Source: Streptococcus parasanguinis
GTDB lineage: Bacteria; Bacillota; Bacilli; Lactobacillales; Streptococcaceae
Length of the DNA stretch: 64,000 nt
Reading direction: 5' to 3'
NCBI RefSeq assembly: GCF_019929185.1
Contig: NZ_JAHZPC010000006.1
Span: 1 to 64,000, forward strand
Shown: piece by piece, positions 9,401 to 17,588 of the stretch
Layout of the letters: each line of letters begins with the position of its first letter
How positions within the stretch are numbered: position 1 is the stretch's first letter
Made by a program: the position numbers and the translations under genes
The notes under the pieces: model-generated
The model's input: the letters and a program-made list of their open reading frames with translations, nothing else
Databases searched by the model: none
Told to the model about the DNA's origin: nothing

Positions 9401-10534
9401 TTATTGGTTGGCTTTCATTTTCAAAAATTTGCCAATGTTTTCCACAGCAAAGGGAAGGGCAGCCTCATTTGGGCTCATCTTCGGATGGTGCAGGGCATAA
9501 GGGGTATCAATTCCCAGCCAGAACATGACACCAGGGACCTTGCTCAAGAGAAAGCCAAAGTCTTCTCCTGTCATCGCTGGCAAGATATCAATCAGGTTCA
9601 CGTCTTCCTCAGCTGTGAAAAAGTCCATGAGTTCTTTGGCCAATTCTGGTTGGTTTTCCACAGGCAGGTAGCCCCCTTGCTTGAGTTCCAGGTCCAATTT
9701 CACATCAAAGGCTGCTGCAACTCCTTCTGCAATGGCTTTGACCCGTTTTTGAGTCAAAAGATTCATCTCCATGGTCAAGGTCCGAATGGTCCCATGAAGG
9801 AAGGCTGTCTCAGCAATCACATTATTGGTTGTCCCTGCATGCATGGAACCAAAGGTCACCACAGCCCCTTCAATCGGATCGACATTTCGACTCACGACCG
9901 ATTGGACTTGGGTAATGAAGTAAGAGGCTGCTACAAGAGCGTCATTGGCCTCATGTGGAAAGGCGGCATGCCCTCCCTTTCCTGTAAAGGTGATCTTGAC
10001 TTCACAGGTCCCCGCAAAAAGGGTACCCGTATTGGTCGCAATGTCCCCCACCTTCAAATCAGGACGCACATGCAGACCATAAAATTCATCAGGGAGCCAG
10101 TCGCCAAAAGCATTGTCCTTATACATGAGCATCCCACCAGCTTCATTTTCTTCAGCTGGTTGGAAGAGAAAGAGCAGGTTATTTTTTGGTTGTACTTGGA
10201 CCAGTTGATCCAAAAGTCCAAGGGCTGTCGTCATGTGCATATCATGACCACAAGCATGCATCCGTCCTTCGTGCTTGGAGGCAAAATCAAGGCCCGTTTG
10301 TTCCACGATCGGTAAGCCATCGATATCTGTCCGCCAACCAATAGTTTTTTCAGGTGCAAACCCATGGAGATACACCAGAATCCCGGTCCGCCAGGTCCGT
10401 TGCTCTACAAAGTCTTTGCCTTCTGTGATCTCTGCGATTCGCTCTAAGAGGTAGGCTTGGGTTTCAAATTCTTCTAATCCAATTTCAGGGATTTGGTGCA
10501 AATCCCGTCTGATTTTGATTAAGTCCAATGTCAT
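9401..10534 (-). CDS. N-acetyldiaminopimelate deacetylase (M20 family)
   Basis: Zinc/metal-dependent amidohydrolase of the M20 family, 377 aa. The [13 protein letters not shown]-terminus, HACGHDMHM metal ligands (residues about 92-100) and AEENEAGG are the expected motifs. Assignment to N-acetyl-LL-diaminopimelate deacetylation, rather than a generic aminoacylase, rests on the upstream tetrahydrodipicolinate N-acetyltransferase gene. Together they form the acetyl branch of lysine biosynthesis. A family A repeat lies between the two genes. Peptidoglycan in these bacteria uses lysine, so the pathway serves protein and wall supply. Confidence 0.9.
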   Translation of the reverse strand: MTLDLIKIRRDLHQIPEIGLEEFETQAYLLERIAEITEGKDFVEQRTWRTGILVYLHGFAPEKTIGWRTDIDGLPIVEQTGLDFASKHEGRMHACGHDMHMTTALGLLDQLVQVQPKNNLLFLFQPAEENEAGGMLMYKDNAFGDWLPDEFYGLHVRPDLKVGDIATNTGTLFAGTCEVKITFTGKGGHAAFPHEANDALVAASYFITQVQSVVSRNVDPIEGAVVTFGSMHAGTTNNVIAETAFLHGTIRTLTMEMNLLTQKRVKAIAEGVAAAFDVKLDLELKQGGYLPVENQPELAKELMDFFTAEEDVNLIDILPAMTGEDFGFLLSKVPGVMFWLGIDTPYALHHPKMSPNEAALPFAVENIGKFLKMKANQ

Positions 10535-10556
10535 CGTTATCTTCTTTCTATTAGAA

Positions 10557-10721
10557 GAGGCTGGGACAAAAGTCCTAGCCTCTCAATTGTCTTTGAATTG
10601 TCGAGCAAGACGCAGTGGTTGAGTGCGCTGATTTCATCAGCTTTTACAGCCCTACTCAACTGTGCGGAGGTAGGACGACGAAATCAAATTCTAACGAATT
10701 ACCGATTTCTGTCCCACTCTC
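10557..10721 (+). repeat. Structured intergenic repeat, family A, copy 2
   Basis: About 165 bp, same three-stem layout as the copy at 7917, with 9 bp missing in the loop region (GTGCGCTGATT instead of GTGGGCTCTACGCTGATT). On the minus strand the head hairpin forms a terminator-like GAGGCTAGGAC-TTTT-GTCCCAGCCTC with only a weak T-run. It may therefore trim but not abolish read-through from dapH into the deacetylase gene. Confidence 0.9.
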
Positions 10722-10730
10722 ATTTCTATC

Positions 10731-11429
10731 TTACAAATTGCGCAAAGCGTCTTCCAAGGCTGTTTTTTGTTGTGTTTTTTCGTCAATTTCCTTGATGATG
10801 CGAGCTGGGACACCAGCTACGACCACATTTTCAGGGACATCTTGAGTAACGATAGCTCCAGCGGCAACAACTGATCCGTCCCCTACTTGAACCCCTTCAA
10901 TCACAACAGCGTTAGCACCGACCAAGACATTGTCACCGATCCGAACCGGCTCAGCAGAAGCTGGCTCAATGACACCCGCAAGAACGGCACCTGCACCGAT
11001 GTGGCTGTTTTTACCAACTGTTGCACGACCTCCAAGGATAGCCCCCATATCAATCATAGTACCTGCACCGATTTCAGCACCGATATTGATGACAGCCCCC
11101 ATCATCACGACAGCATTATCTTCGATGGTCACTTGGTCACGGATGATAGCGCCTGGTTCGATACGCGCATTTAGATAGCGCTTATCCAGCAAGGGAACAG
11201 CTGAATTACGGCCATCTTGTTCGACCACATAATCCTTATTCTCTGTTAAGTTGGCAAGAAGCGGCTCGATATCTTTCCAATCACCGAACAAAACATTGCC
11301 AAGCTTGGTAACAGAAGCAGGAACAGCTGTTGCCAATTCCCCTTCAAAGGTTACTTTCACATTTGTTTTCTTTTCTGCATTTCCGATAAAAGCGATAATT
11401 TCTTGAGCAGACATTTTTTGTGCTGTCAT
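10731..11429 (-). CDS. dapH: 2,3,4,5-tetrahydropyridine-2,6-dicarboxylate N-acetyltransferase
   Basis: Acetyl-CoA-dependent acetylation of tetrahydrodipicolinate, first step of the acetylated diaminopimelate/lysine branch. The C-terminal two thirds is a left-handed beta-helix of hexapeptide repeats (for example [38 protein letters not shown]). Start placed at 11429 ([10 protein letters not shown]), giving the standard 232 aa with GGAG correctly spaced. The in-frame ATG at 11441 has no RBS. Partner deacetylase lies downstream beyond a family A repeat. Confidence 0.96.
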   Translation of the reverse strand: MTAQKMSAQEIIAFIGNAEKKTNVKVTFEGELATAVPASVTKLGNVLFGDWKDIEPLLANLTENKDYVVEQDGRNSAVPLLDKRYLNARIEPGAIIRDQVTIEDNAVVMMGAVINIGAEIGAGTMIDMGAILGGRATVGKNSHIGAGAVLAGVIEPASAEPVRIGDNVLVGANAVVIEGVQVGDGSVVAAGAIVTQDVPENVVVAGVPARIIKEIDEKTQQKTALEDALRNL

Positions 11430-11494
11430 AAGATTCTCCATTCATTTCAATTAAAGGTATCCATATTATACCACAATCCTAGTGAGATGAACAC

Positions 11495-12736
11495 CTAAGG
11501 CGACGTGGTTGTAGCCGGATCTTCGAGACCCTTGATTTCACTAATAGTTCGATTACTTCCAAAACGAATAATGACTGATCGCGAATCAGACAGTTTATAG
11601 TAAAAGATTAAGAAGGACTCTGAACTCATCATACTCGACCAAGAAACACGGCTAGGAATTCCTACGGTATTCACAAGCTCTGAATAGCTGGTTCCTATTT
11701 TAATATTGGCAAAATCCTCTCTGTTCAAACTGCCATTTTTATTGGCTAATCGCTCACTGTTTAAGTTCTCAAAATTAAGAGAAGATAGACGGCTACCAAT
11801 TATATTTGAAAGCAAAACAGATACAGAAGAAGGGGATCCTTCAGCCTCATAATCCAAGCTTGTCATGAAAGGACCGACACTACCCTCTTGGTAGGTTTCT
11901 TCCCCACCACTAGCCTTCCCCAGTACAGCTACCACATCCTGCGGAGACAGATAAGTTGAAGAGGTACGGCCTTGATCCCCCTCACTTAAACCAGGAATCA
12001 GGGAAATCGCCTTCTCATAGGTCACTTGAAACTGAAATTCCCCCTCCGGAGCAATCAAGGTACTCGTGCCACTCTTCAAGGTTTCCTTTCTGGTTCCATA
12101 AGACCGACCAGTGCTTCCATATTCACTAGTAGTAGAAGAAGGAGCTTCCTCACTATGGATACCTCCTGAAGCCAGATAGGCAAATAATCCCAGCATGGCC
12201 AATAATCCAAAAAAGGCTGCTAGCGAAGACCCTCCACTATTAGAGGAAGGAGAGTAGGTTTTCGTCCTATCCGATTGGGAGTCTAGCACCGTTTGCCTTG
12301 GTTCTGAATGCCTGCTTCCCCCTATTGAAGCCAGATCGGCTTCTGAAATCAAGCGACTCCCACCCTGGTGCTCTACTTTTTTCTCAGCTGAAGGAGACTG
12401 CCCTATTGTATCTTGTGCTGGTGTTTCTGACCTTGCTTCTTCTGTTAGTGGTGTAGCAAGAACGACCTGAGCTGATTCGTCTTCAGGTGTAGCAAATGAG
12501 CCTTCCTTTGGATCATACGATTCCTTCTTCACACCAATCGCTGGTTCGTCTTTTCGTTCCTCTTCTTGTTTCACCTCTTCCTGAAAAGCAGGGACTTCTA
12601 CCACTTCTGGCTCTTTTGTGAGCGTATCTTCTAGCTTCTCAGGACTTCCTTTTTCTAAGGGTGCTTCTTTCGGCTGGCCTTTCGAAAACCGACTCTGGTG
12701 CTCATTTCGTAGATGCGACCAGTCTTTATTTCCCAT
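11495..12736 (-). CDS. Single-pass membrane protein with tandem BLIP/SmpA-like ectodomain (cluster member 1)
   Basis: 413 aa, function unknown. The N-terminal 165 residues are hydrophilic, acidic and low-complexity, and carry GGSRLISEADLASIGG at about residues 130-145. One transmembrane helix follows (AAFFGLLAMLGLFAYLASGG, about 175-195). The C-terminal 210 residues are predicted extracellular and contain two similar halves, each with a short helix plus G-K-A or G-I-P turn: SPQDVVAVLGKA and SYSELVNTVGIPSRV. This is the pattern of BLIP/SmpA/DUF3862-type folds. Closest relative is the adjacent upstream gene (shared FANIK-G-Y-L-NTVGIP block). Last gene of the minus-strand cluster. Fold assignment is by motif only. 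Confidence 0.75.
   Translation of the reverse strand: MGNKDWSHLRNEHQSRFSKGQPKEAPLEKGSPEKLEDTLTKEPEVVEVPAFQEEVKQEEERKDEPAIGVKKESYDPKEGSFATPEDESAQVVLATPLTEEARSETPAQDTIGQSPSAEKKVEHQGGSRLISEADLASIGGSRHSEPRQTVLDSQSDRTKTYSPSSNSGGSSLAAFFGLLAMLGLFAYLASGGIHSEEAPSSTTSEYGSTGRSYGTRKETLKSGTSTLIAPEGEFQFQVTYEKAISLIPGLSEGDQGRTSSTYLSPQDVVAVLGKASGGEETYQEGSVGPFMTSLDYEAEGSPSSVSVLLSNIIGSRLSSLNFENLNSERLANKNGSLNREDFANIKIGTSYSELVNTVGIPSRVSWSSMMSSESFLIFYYKLSDSRSVIIRFGSNRTISEIKGLEDPATTTSP
12321..12370 (-). repeat. 50-bp duplicated segment, copy 1
   Basis: This segment matches 13593-13642 over 50 bp with a single visible mismatch. It encodes GGSRLISEADLASIG in both neighbouring proteins, although the surrounding N-terminal sequences are unrelated. 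Confidence 0.85.
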
Positions 12737-12775
12737 TGTCCTCTCCTTTTATTTAAAATGCTTCGGCTGATTTTT

Positions 12776-13681
12776 TTACTGTGCTGTAGATGTAGAGGAA
12801 GCTGGTGTGGTCGCTACCTCTTTCGATTTGATATCCTTGATGGTTTGCCGGCTATCAAAATGGATTTGAACCGTTTGAGAATCCGATAATCGATAGGTAA
12901 AGGAAGGCGCTTCCCCGTAACCTAAAAGCCCAGATACATATATTTCATCCGGAATCCCTACCGTATTGAGTAGGTCTAAATAAGGCATTCCGACCTTGAT
13001 AGTGGCAAAATCGTCCTTCGTCAAGCTCCCATTCTTATTCGCAAATCGGTCACTTTTTAAGTGTTTCAAACTTAAAAGAGAGATCCTGTAAAAGGCACCT
13101 GTTTTTTCAAGAAGAACCTTCCCATCTGCATCCTTTGATTGGTAATCTAATGTCAGCAAAAAGGGACTGGAACTGCTATCACTATACGTTGCTTCCCCAC
13201 TCCTTGCTTTACCTAATGCTGCAACGACATCTTGTGGGTCTACCGTCCCAAAAGAGGTCTTTTTTTCTTCCACTGCAAAATTAGGAATGAGAGACATGGC
13301 CTTTTCATAGGTTGGCTGAAATTGAAATTCATTAGTTGAGGCGATATAAGAACTATTTTCACTGGTCAGATATTCCGTTCTGATACCATCACGTGATAAA
13401 CCATTGATCCCCTCACTCGAAGAAGATGAAGAAGAGCTTTTATTAACTTCGTTTTGAAGCACAAACACAAAAGCCATTAACAAGGCGAACCACCCAAAAA
13501 ATCGCAAAAGCGAACCAATCCCCTCTTTTGAGGAAGAAGGGGAAGACTCCATCGTATCTGAATGGCTTCTAGTATCCTGATGATTGTCCATCCCTATTGA
13601 AGCCAGATCGGCTTCTGAAATCAAGCGGCTCCCACCCTGGTGAGAGGAAGCTGCCTTGATGTCTGTCCGTTGATCGTCCAA
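12776..13681 (-). CDS. Single-pass membrane protein with tandem BLIP/SmpA-like ectodomain (cluster member 2)
   Basis: 301 aa, starting at a TTG (13681) with a well-spaced AAAGGAG. A short cytoplasmic N-terminus bears GGSRLISEADLASIG (about residues 16-30). One TM helix (FFGWFALLMAFVFVLQ) and a serine-rich linker come next, then an ectodomain with two halves: VDPQDVVAALGKA and MPYLDLLNTVGIPDEI, each followed by a beta-rich TLDY or FTYRLSDSQ stretch. Clear paralogue of the downstream gene (EFQFQ-TYEKA-SLIP, FANKNGSL). Molecular role unknown. It lies 14 bp after the preceding gene in the same direction, so probably co-transcribed. Confidence 0.75.
   Translation of the reverse strand: MDDQRTDIKAASSHQGGSRLISEADLASIGMDNHQDTRSHSDTMESSPSSSKEGIGSLLRFFGWFALLMAFVFVLQNEVNKSSSSSSSSEGINGLSRDGIRTEYLTSENSSYIASTNEFQFQPTYEKAMSLIPNFAVEEKKTSFGTVDPQDVVAALGKARSGEATYSDSSSSPFLLTLDYQSKDADGKVLLEKTGAFYRISLLSLKHLKSDRFANKNGSLTKDDFATIKVGMPYLDLLNTVGIPDEIYVSGLLGYGEAPSFTYRLSDSQTVQIHFDSRQTIKDIKSKEVATTPASSTSTAQ
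13593..13642 (-). repeat. 50-bp duplicated segment, copy 2
   Basis: Partner of 12321-12370; encodes the shared GGSRLISEADLASIG motif near the N-terminus of the upstream paralogue. Confidence 0.85.
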
Positions 13682-13695
13682 TGATGTCTCCTTTC

Positions 13696-14385
13696 TTATA
13701 CCAACACCAATTTCTTGGCTTTTTTCTTGAATTCCATCACCACTTCTGGCTGCCCTGGCACCTGGTAAGTCGCGCGATAGCCCATTCCGCCATCTGGCAT
13801 TTCCCCCCAGACCAAGCGCTGAGGATTTCCAAGTTGCTTAATGAGCTGGGCGAATTCTGTACCTTTTTTCTCTTTTTCAGTAGTGATTTCTTTCTCACTG
13901 CTTGTCTTCTCTTTTGCGTCCAACAAATTCGTCGCATCCACCATCATCAAGCGATACCCCTGGTCTTTTTCCTGTTCAAACCACAAGGTCACACTTTTCT
14001 TACCCTGATCGGTTTGCTTAGCTGCATAAGTCAAGACGAGAACCATTTTATCTCCTTGAGCTGTCTTTGTGTAGCGAACTTTTTGGGCTTTTCCCCATTC
14101 CGTCACAACTGTTTCCAAGCGGGTTCCTGGTTGCTGACTCTGCTTGAGACGAACTTTCAAATTCGCCACAGCTTCGATGGTCCATTTAAACTGTTTGATT
14201 TCTTGTTCCTTGCTGACCAAATTCTTGTGATCCTTTGGCTGGAAATGAGTCAGTGTTTGGTCCTCCTTGGTATCGGTTCCTTGCTCTTGCACCTGGATGC
14301 TTGCAATCGCAAGTAAGAGCCCTAAAACAAAACACAAAAACGGCAACAAGAGTTCTTTTCGATTCTTTTTCATCCACTCGATCAT
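13696..14385 (-). CDS. Membrane-anchored protein of the BLIP-like cluster (member 3)
   Basis: 229 aa when started at the ATG at 14385 (MIEWMKKN). The RBS AAGGGGTG is formed by the last codons of the previous gene, and its stop lies 5 bp upstream; the in-frame ATG at 14412 overlaps that gene. One N-terminal TM helix (LLLPFLCFVLGLLLAIASI), then a lysine/glutamine-rich ectodomain with two similar halves: LETVVTEWGKAQKV and FAQLIKQLGNPQRL, each followed by a beta-rich segment. This is the same two-repeat plan as its neighbours but without the long cytoplasmic tail. Function unknown. Confidence 0.72.
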   Translation of the reverse strand: MIEWMKKNRKELLLPFLCFVLGLLLAIASIQVQEQGTDTKEDQTLTHFQPKDHKNLVSKEQEIKQFKWTIEAVANLKVRLKQSQQPGTRLETVVTEWGKAQKVRYTKTAQGDKMVLVLTYAAKQTDQGKKSVTLWFEQEKDQGYRLMMVDATNLLDAKEKTSSEKEITTEKEKKGTEFAQLIKQLGNPQRLVWGEMPDGGMGYRATYQVPGQPEVVMEFKKKAKKLVLV

Positions 14386-14390
14386 CTGCT

Positions 14391-15098
14391 TCACCCCTTC
14401 TTCGTCAAACAATACTGACCAGTCTGGTCGCGTTCAAAGGTCAAAGAGACCAGTCCATCTGTCACCTGATAAGACAGGGCTAGGACTTGCTTGTCCTTTT
14501 CAGAGGTCAAACTAAGAGAATTGGGAAGACCTGATTTTTTCAAGACATCTTCTACTGCTATCCCCTTTTCCTTTTTTCCATCTAGCGTCTGATAGCCTGT
14601 AAAATCTGCCAGTTTTAAGTTCTTTTTGCTCTGATAGTGAGCCGACTTGGGCGCAAATCCTTGAATCGAGCTCAAATAAAAGGTATCATCCTGCCTTTGA
14701 AATTCTATGGTATAAGGATGAATCCCCTGCACAGGAATCCCATAGCCTAGCTGGACTTGCGCTCCAAAACTCGTATCTTCTTGTGTAAAACTCGCTGCTT
14801 TTCCAAATTTTTTGATGAAGGCAGACAAAGTCACCCAATTTTTTTGTGTCTTTCCTTCTCCCTTTGCAAGCTCTAATGACAACAAGTCTTCTAGAGCCGG
14901 TTCTTTTGAAGAAGGAGCGACAAATTGTTGGCTAGCTTCTTGCATTCGAGATAGGCTCAGCAAACGGTCTTTTGGCAAGGTTTTCACTGGATGAATCATA
15001 AACACCAAGCAAACACCAACCATAAAAGCCAGCAAAGCACTTGCAGCTTTTTGGAGGATCCGCTTATGATGTTCTATCCACTGTTTCATTTCTTCCAT
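14391..15098 (-). CDS. Membrane-anchored protein of the BLIP-like cluster (member 4)
   Basis: 235 aa. Short charged N-terminus, TM helix (AASALLAFMVGVCLVFMI, about residues 18-36), then an ectodomain with halves LSAFIKKFGKAASF and VEDVLKKSGLPNSL separated by beta-rich sequence. Same architecture as members 3 and 5; sequence similarity between members is low apart from the G-K-A / G-x-P turns. Tightly linked to member 3 (5-bp gap after adjusting the start). No recognised enzymatic motif; function unknown. Confidence 0.72.
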   Translation of the reverse strand: MEEMKQWIEHHKRILQKAASALLAFMVGVCLVFMIHPVKTLPKDRLLSLSRMQEASQQFVAPSSKEPALEDLLSLELAKGEGKTQKNWVTLSAFIKKFGKAASFTQEDTSFGAQVQLGYGIPVQGIHPYTIEFQRQDDTFYLSSIQGFAPKSAHYQSKKNLKLADFTGYQTLDGKKEKGIAVEDVLKKSGLPNSLSLTSEKDKQVLALSYQVTDGLVSLTFERDQTGQYCLTKKG

Positions 15099-15171
15099 CC
15101 TTCATGCTCTTTCTATTCAAACTCCTTCTATTGTATAGAAAATTAGCGTATTTGTCTCGTCTTATCCCAAA

Positions 15172-15192
15172 AAAGAGGCGCTTGCCTCTTTC
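15172..15192 (-). terminator. Intrinsic terminator after cluster member 5
   Basis: Minus strand: AAAGAGGC-AAGC-GCCTCTTT followed by T-run, between members 5 and 4. Member 4 would then need read-through or its own promoter. Confidence 0.75.
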
Positions 15193-15205
15193 TTGTCTGA
15201 TCCGT

Positions 15206-16294
15206 TTAGTAGCTGTCTTTACTGCTCAAGAGGAAATCTCCATTTTCTTGGCGAATAAAGGTCAAATCCACGTAGTCCCCATTTTTCTTTTGGAAGTCCA
15301 TGACCAACTCTATCTCGTCTGAATCATCAGATGAACTCACCGTAAGATTGACCGCATCACCGTATTTTTCTAAAAGCTCTTTGTAAGAGGTTCCTCCAGC
15401 ACCGGTCTCACTATTTCCAACTTTGAATCCATCTGCAAAGTTGTCCTCAACCGTAAGATTTTTCCCAAATTGATTAAATTCAAATTTGACAAGCTGTAAT
15501 TCTTTTCCTCTCTTAGAGTAGGTCGCTTTTACCTCTTTATTATAAGAGTTATCATCCCAGAATAATTTCAATTCCCCACTATCAAATTGAACGGAACTAG
15601 CCTTTCCATAAGCGTCGACCATTTCCTCAGGAGTCTCCCCAGAATCCTTTCCCGTCAAAAACTGAAGTTGCTCGATATCAGATTGTTCCCAGCTAAAATT
15701 GGCTTCCGCGTCTTCAGAAGTCAATTGATCCAAATCGATATTGGAAGACGAACCAGACTGGTTACCTGACCAAGAAGTCTGCTTTCTAGATGATGACGTG
15801 CTAGGGCTAGCATGACCAATCAAATAACCACTGACTCCACCGATAAGAAGCCCAACTAAAATCCCAAGGGCAAAACGAATAGCCTTCTTGTCTGCAGTAT
15901 CCATCGGTCTTCCAACAGGAGAAAGAGGAGCTTGTGGAATAGGTGTCTCAGGAACAGGCACTGTTTGCGGACCAATTGGTTCAGTTGCCATATTTTGAGG
16001 AGCTTGTGGTGCAGGTTGGAATGGAGGAGTCGGTTGGGGAGTAGCAACTACATCCGGATGTTCTCCAACAGTTGCTTCATCCACCTTTGGAGGCTCCACT
16101 GTTTCTGAAACAGCTGGCTCGTCTGCCTCTTCTTTCATTGCTTTCGACTCCGTCACTGAAAGGCCACTAGCTTCTGGAACGACCAAGTCTTCGGCTTCTT
16201 CTTTTGGGACAAAGGCTGGCGCAGCCACATCAAATTGAGGCGCACCCTCTACGGGAGTATGTTTCATAAATTGTTCTTGATCTTTCTCGGACAT
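15206..16294 (-). CDS. Membrane protein with long Pro-rich cytoplasmic tail and BLIP-like ectodomain (member 5)
   Basis: 362 aa. Residues 1-135 are acidic then Pro/Gln-rich (PQPTPPFQPAPQAPQ), predicted cytoplasmic. A Gly-rich TM helix (ALGILVGLLIGGVSGYLIG, about 142-162) is followed by a Ser-rich linker. The ectodomain has paired units TPEEMVDAYGKASSV and YKELLEKYGDAVNL, each followed by a charged beta-rich stretch. Same plan as members 1 and 2, but the cytoplasmic tail lacks the GGSRLISEADLASIG motif. Good RBS (AAAAGGAG). No known function. Confidence 0.73.
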   Translation of the reverse strand: MSEKDQEQFMKHTPVEGAPQFDVAAPAFVPKEEAEDLVVPEASGLSVTESKAMKEEADEPAVSETVEPPKVDEATVGEHPDVVATPQPTPPFQPAPQAPQNMATEPIGPQTVPVPETPIPQAPLSPVGRPMDTADKKAIRFALGILVGLLIGGVSGYLIGHASPSTSSSRKQTSWSGNQSGSSSNIDLDQLTSEDAEANFSWEQSDIEQLQFLTGKDSGETPEEMVDAYGKASSVQFDSGELKLFWDDNSYNKEVKATYSKRGKELQLVKFEFNQFGKNLTVEDNFADGFKVGNSETGAGGTSYKELLEKYGDAVNLTVSSSDDSDEIELVMDFQKKNGDYVDLTFIRQENGDFLLSSKDSY

Positions 16295-16371
16295 TTCGAA
16301 TTCTCCTTTTTATTCTTCTCTTCTACTATAACATAAAACCAAGCAAGGACCAACTCCTGTCTGGATGGACT

Positions 16372-16401
16372 AAAAAAGATCGGAGAGATATCCGACCTTT
16401 T
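16372..16401 (-). terminator. Intrinsic terminator of the poly-Ser LPXTG gene
   Basis: Minus strand: AGGTCGGA-TATCTC-TCCGATCT with a following T-run, about 12 bp after the stop. Confidence 0.8.
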
Positions 16402-16412
16402 AGATGCTTATC

Positions 16413-17300
16413 TTAAAATTTCTTGCGAAGGGAGACAATAGCAATTCCTGCAAGTGAGAGCAAGCCCAATGTTGCCAAAACGACACCTGTTTCTTGACCT
16501 GTTTTTGGCAATAAACGGCCAACTACAGATTTGCTTGAGTCGCTTGAATTTGAGGAAGAACTAGAAGAAGAGCTTGAGCTCGATGAAGAAGTTGAACTTG
16601 AGGAACTTGAAGATGAGCTGCTTGAAGATGAGCTCGATGAGCTACTTGAGCTTGAAGACAAACTACTTGAGCTACTTGAACTAGAAGATGAGCTACTTGA
16701 GCTTGAAGATGGGCTTGTTGTACTTGGTGAAGTGGATCCTCCTGTCTCAGAACCGTTATAGCCTGCAATGAAATTACGATAAATTGGGTTTGAACTTTCA
16801 AGTGAATCCACCATCAAGCGTCCTGATCCATCGTAAGCAAGGGACACTGTTACTTCCCCTTCTCCATTATCCAACTGTTTAAAACGACCATCATCCTTTG
16901 TGGTTTGACGAATGTAGAGTTTAACAGTCCCAGAATTTAGTCCAGAGAGATCCACATCATCAAATGCGATGGTCCCATCTGCTGTATTTTGCCCTTTAGC
17001 AACGGTCTCTTCTTCGCCACCTTCAGATTTGTAGATCAATGCAAATTGGTAGGCTCCTGCATCATGCGCACTTTCTTTCTTGCCTTCACGCGCTCCCACT
17101 ACATCGACACGACCTGTTTTCAATTTCAAAGAAAGCTGATTCGATTCGAAACCTTCATATGTTGGTTTTTGAACAAGGTCTAGCTGACCATTTTTGTACT
17201 CATAAACCGCAGCTTTTGTATTCGCAGAAACTGGGTGAGCAACAGCCATTCCACCAAGCATAGATGAAAGTAACAAGAATTTAGCCAATTTCTTTTTCAT
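16413..17300 (-). CDS. Small LPXTG surface protein with poly-serine stalk
   Basis: Sortase-anchored wall protein. Start placed at 17300 (MKKKLAKFLLLSS) with AAGGA nine bases upstream; two earlier in-frame ATGs lack an RBS. Signal peptide ends near HPVSAN. A roughly 165-residue globular region (beta-rich, unrecognised) is followed by about 60 residues that are almost pure serine. LPKTG, a hydrophobic helix and a RKKF tail complete the anchor. The serine run likely spans the wall and could be glycosylated (inference). It sits inside the BLIP-like cluster, so a functional link is possible but unproven. Confidence 0.85.
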   Translation of the reverse strand: MKKKLAKFLLLSSMLGGMAVAHPVSANTKAAVYEYKNGQLDLVQKPTYEGFESNQLSLKLKTGRVDVVGAREGKKESAHDAGAYQFALIYKSEGGEEETVAKGQNTADGTIAFDDVDLSGLNSGTVKLYIRQTTKDDGRFKQLDNGEGEVTVSLAYDGSGRLMVDSLESSNPIYRNFIAGYNGSETGGSTSPSTTSPSSSSSSSSSSSSSSSSLSSSSSSSSSSSSSSSSSSSSSSTSSSSSSSSSSSSSNSSDSSKSVVGRLLPKTGQETGVVLATLGLLSLAGIAIVSLRKKF

Positions 17301-17560
17301 GATTTTCATTCCTTTTTCAATCATTTTCATTCGTCTTTCATTTTATAATATGAAACAACAAATGACAACTTTTATATTCAAACAACTTTTTATATTAAAG
17401 GATTTGAGTATAAAATCCGTGCCTGTAGCTATTGTCTAGCTAGAAACCCTGTATCATCAGTATTTTAGAAATGAGTTTAGCAAATGATCAAGAATAATAA
17501 CTAGTTAGTGTTTATATAATTGAATCTTAAGGGAAAAATTATGAAATTATTTTACAAGTA

Positions 17561-17588
17561 AAAAAACGACCTCTTGAGAGATCGTTTT
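17561..17588 (-). terminator. Intrinsic terminator of cluster member 6
   Basis: Minus strand: AAACGATCTCTCAAGAGGTCGTTT hairpin plus T-run, overlapping the stop region. Nearly the same stem as the pgi terminator at 18569-18598. Confidence 0.8.

Noticed and set aside
9404..10315. 303-codon plus-strand ORF
   Set aside because: Exact antisense of the diaminopimelate deacetylase, no RBS, no recognisable protein features.
13681..14316. 211-codon plus-strand ORF with hydrophobic stretches
   Set aside because: Antisense of cluster member 3; Phe/Leu richness reflects reversed Lys/Glu codons.
16531..16761. Plus-strand ORF rich in Glu and Leu
   Set aside because: It is the antisense of the poly-serine stalk; composition follows from serine codons read backwards, with no RBS.
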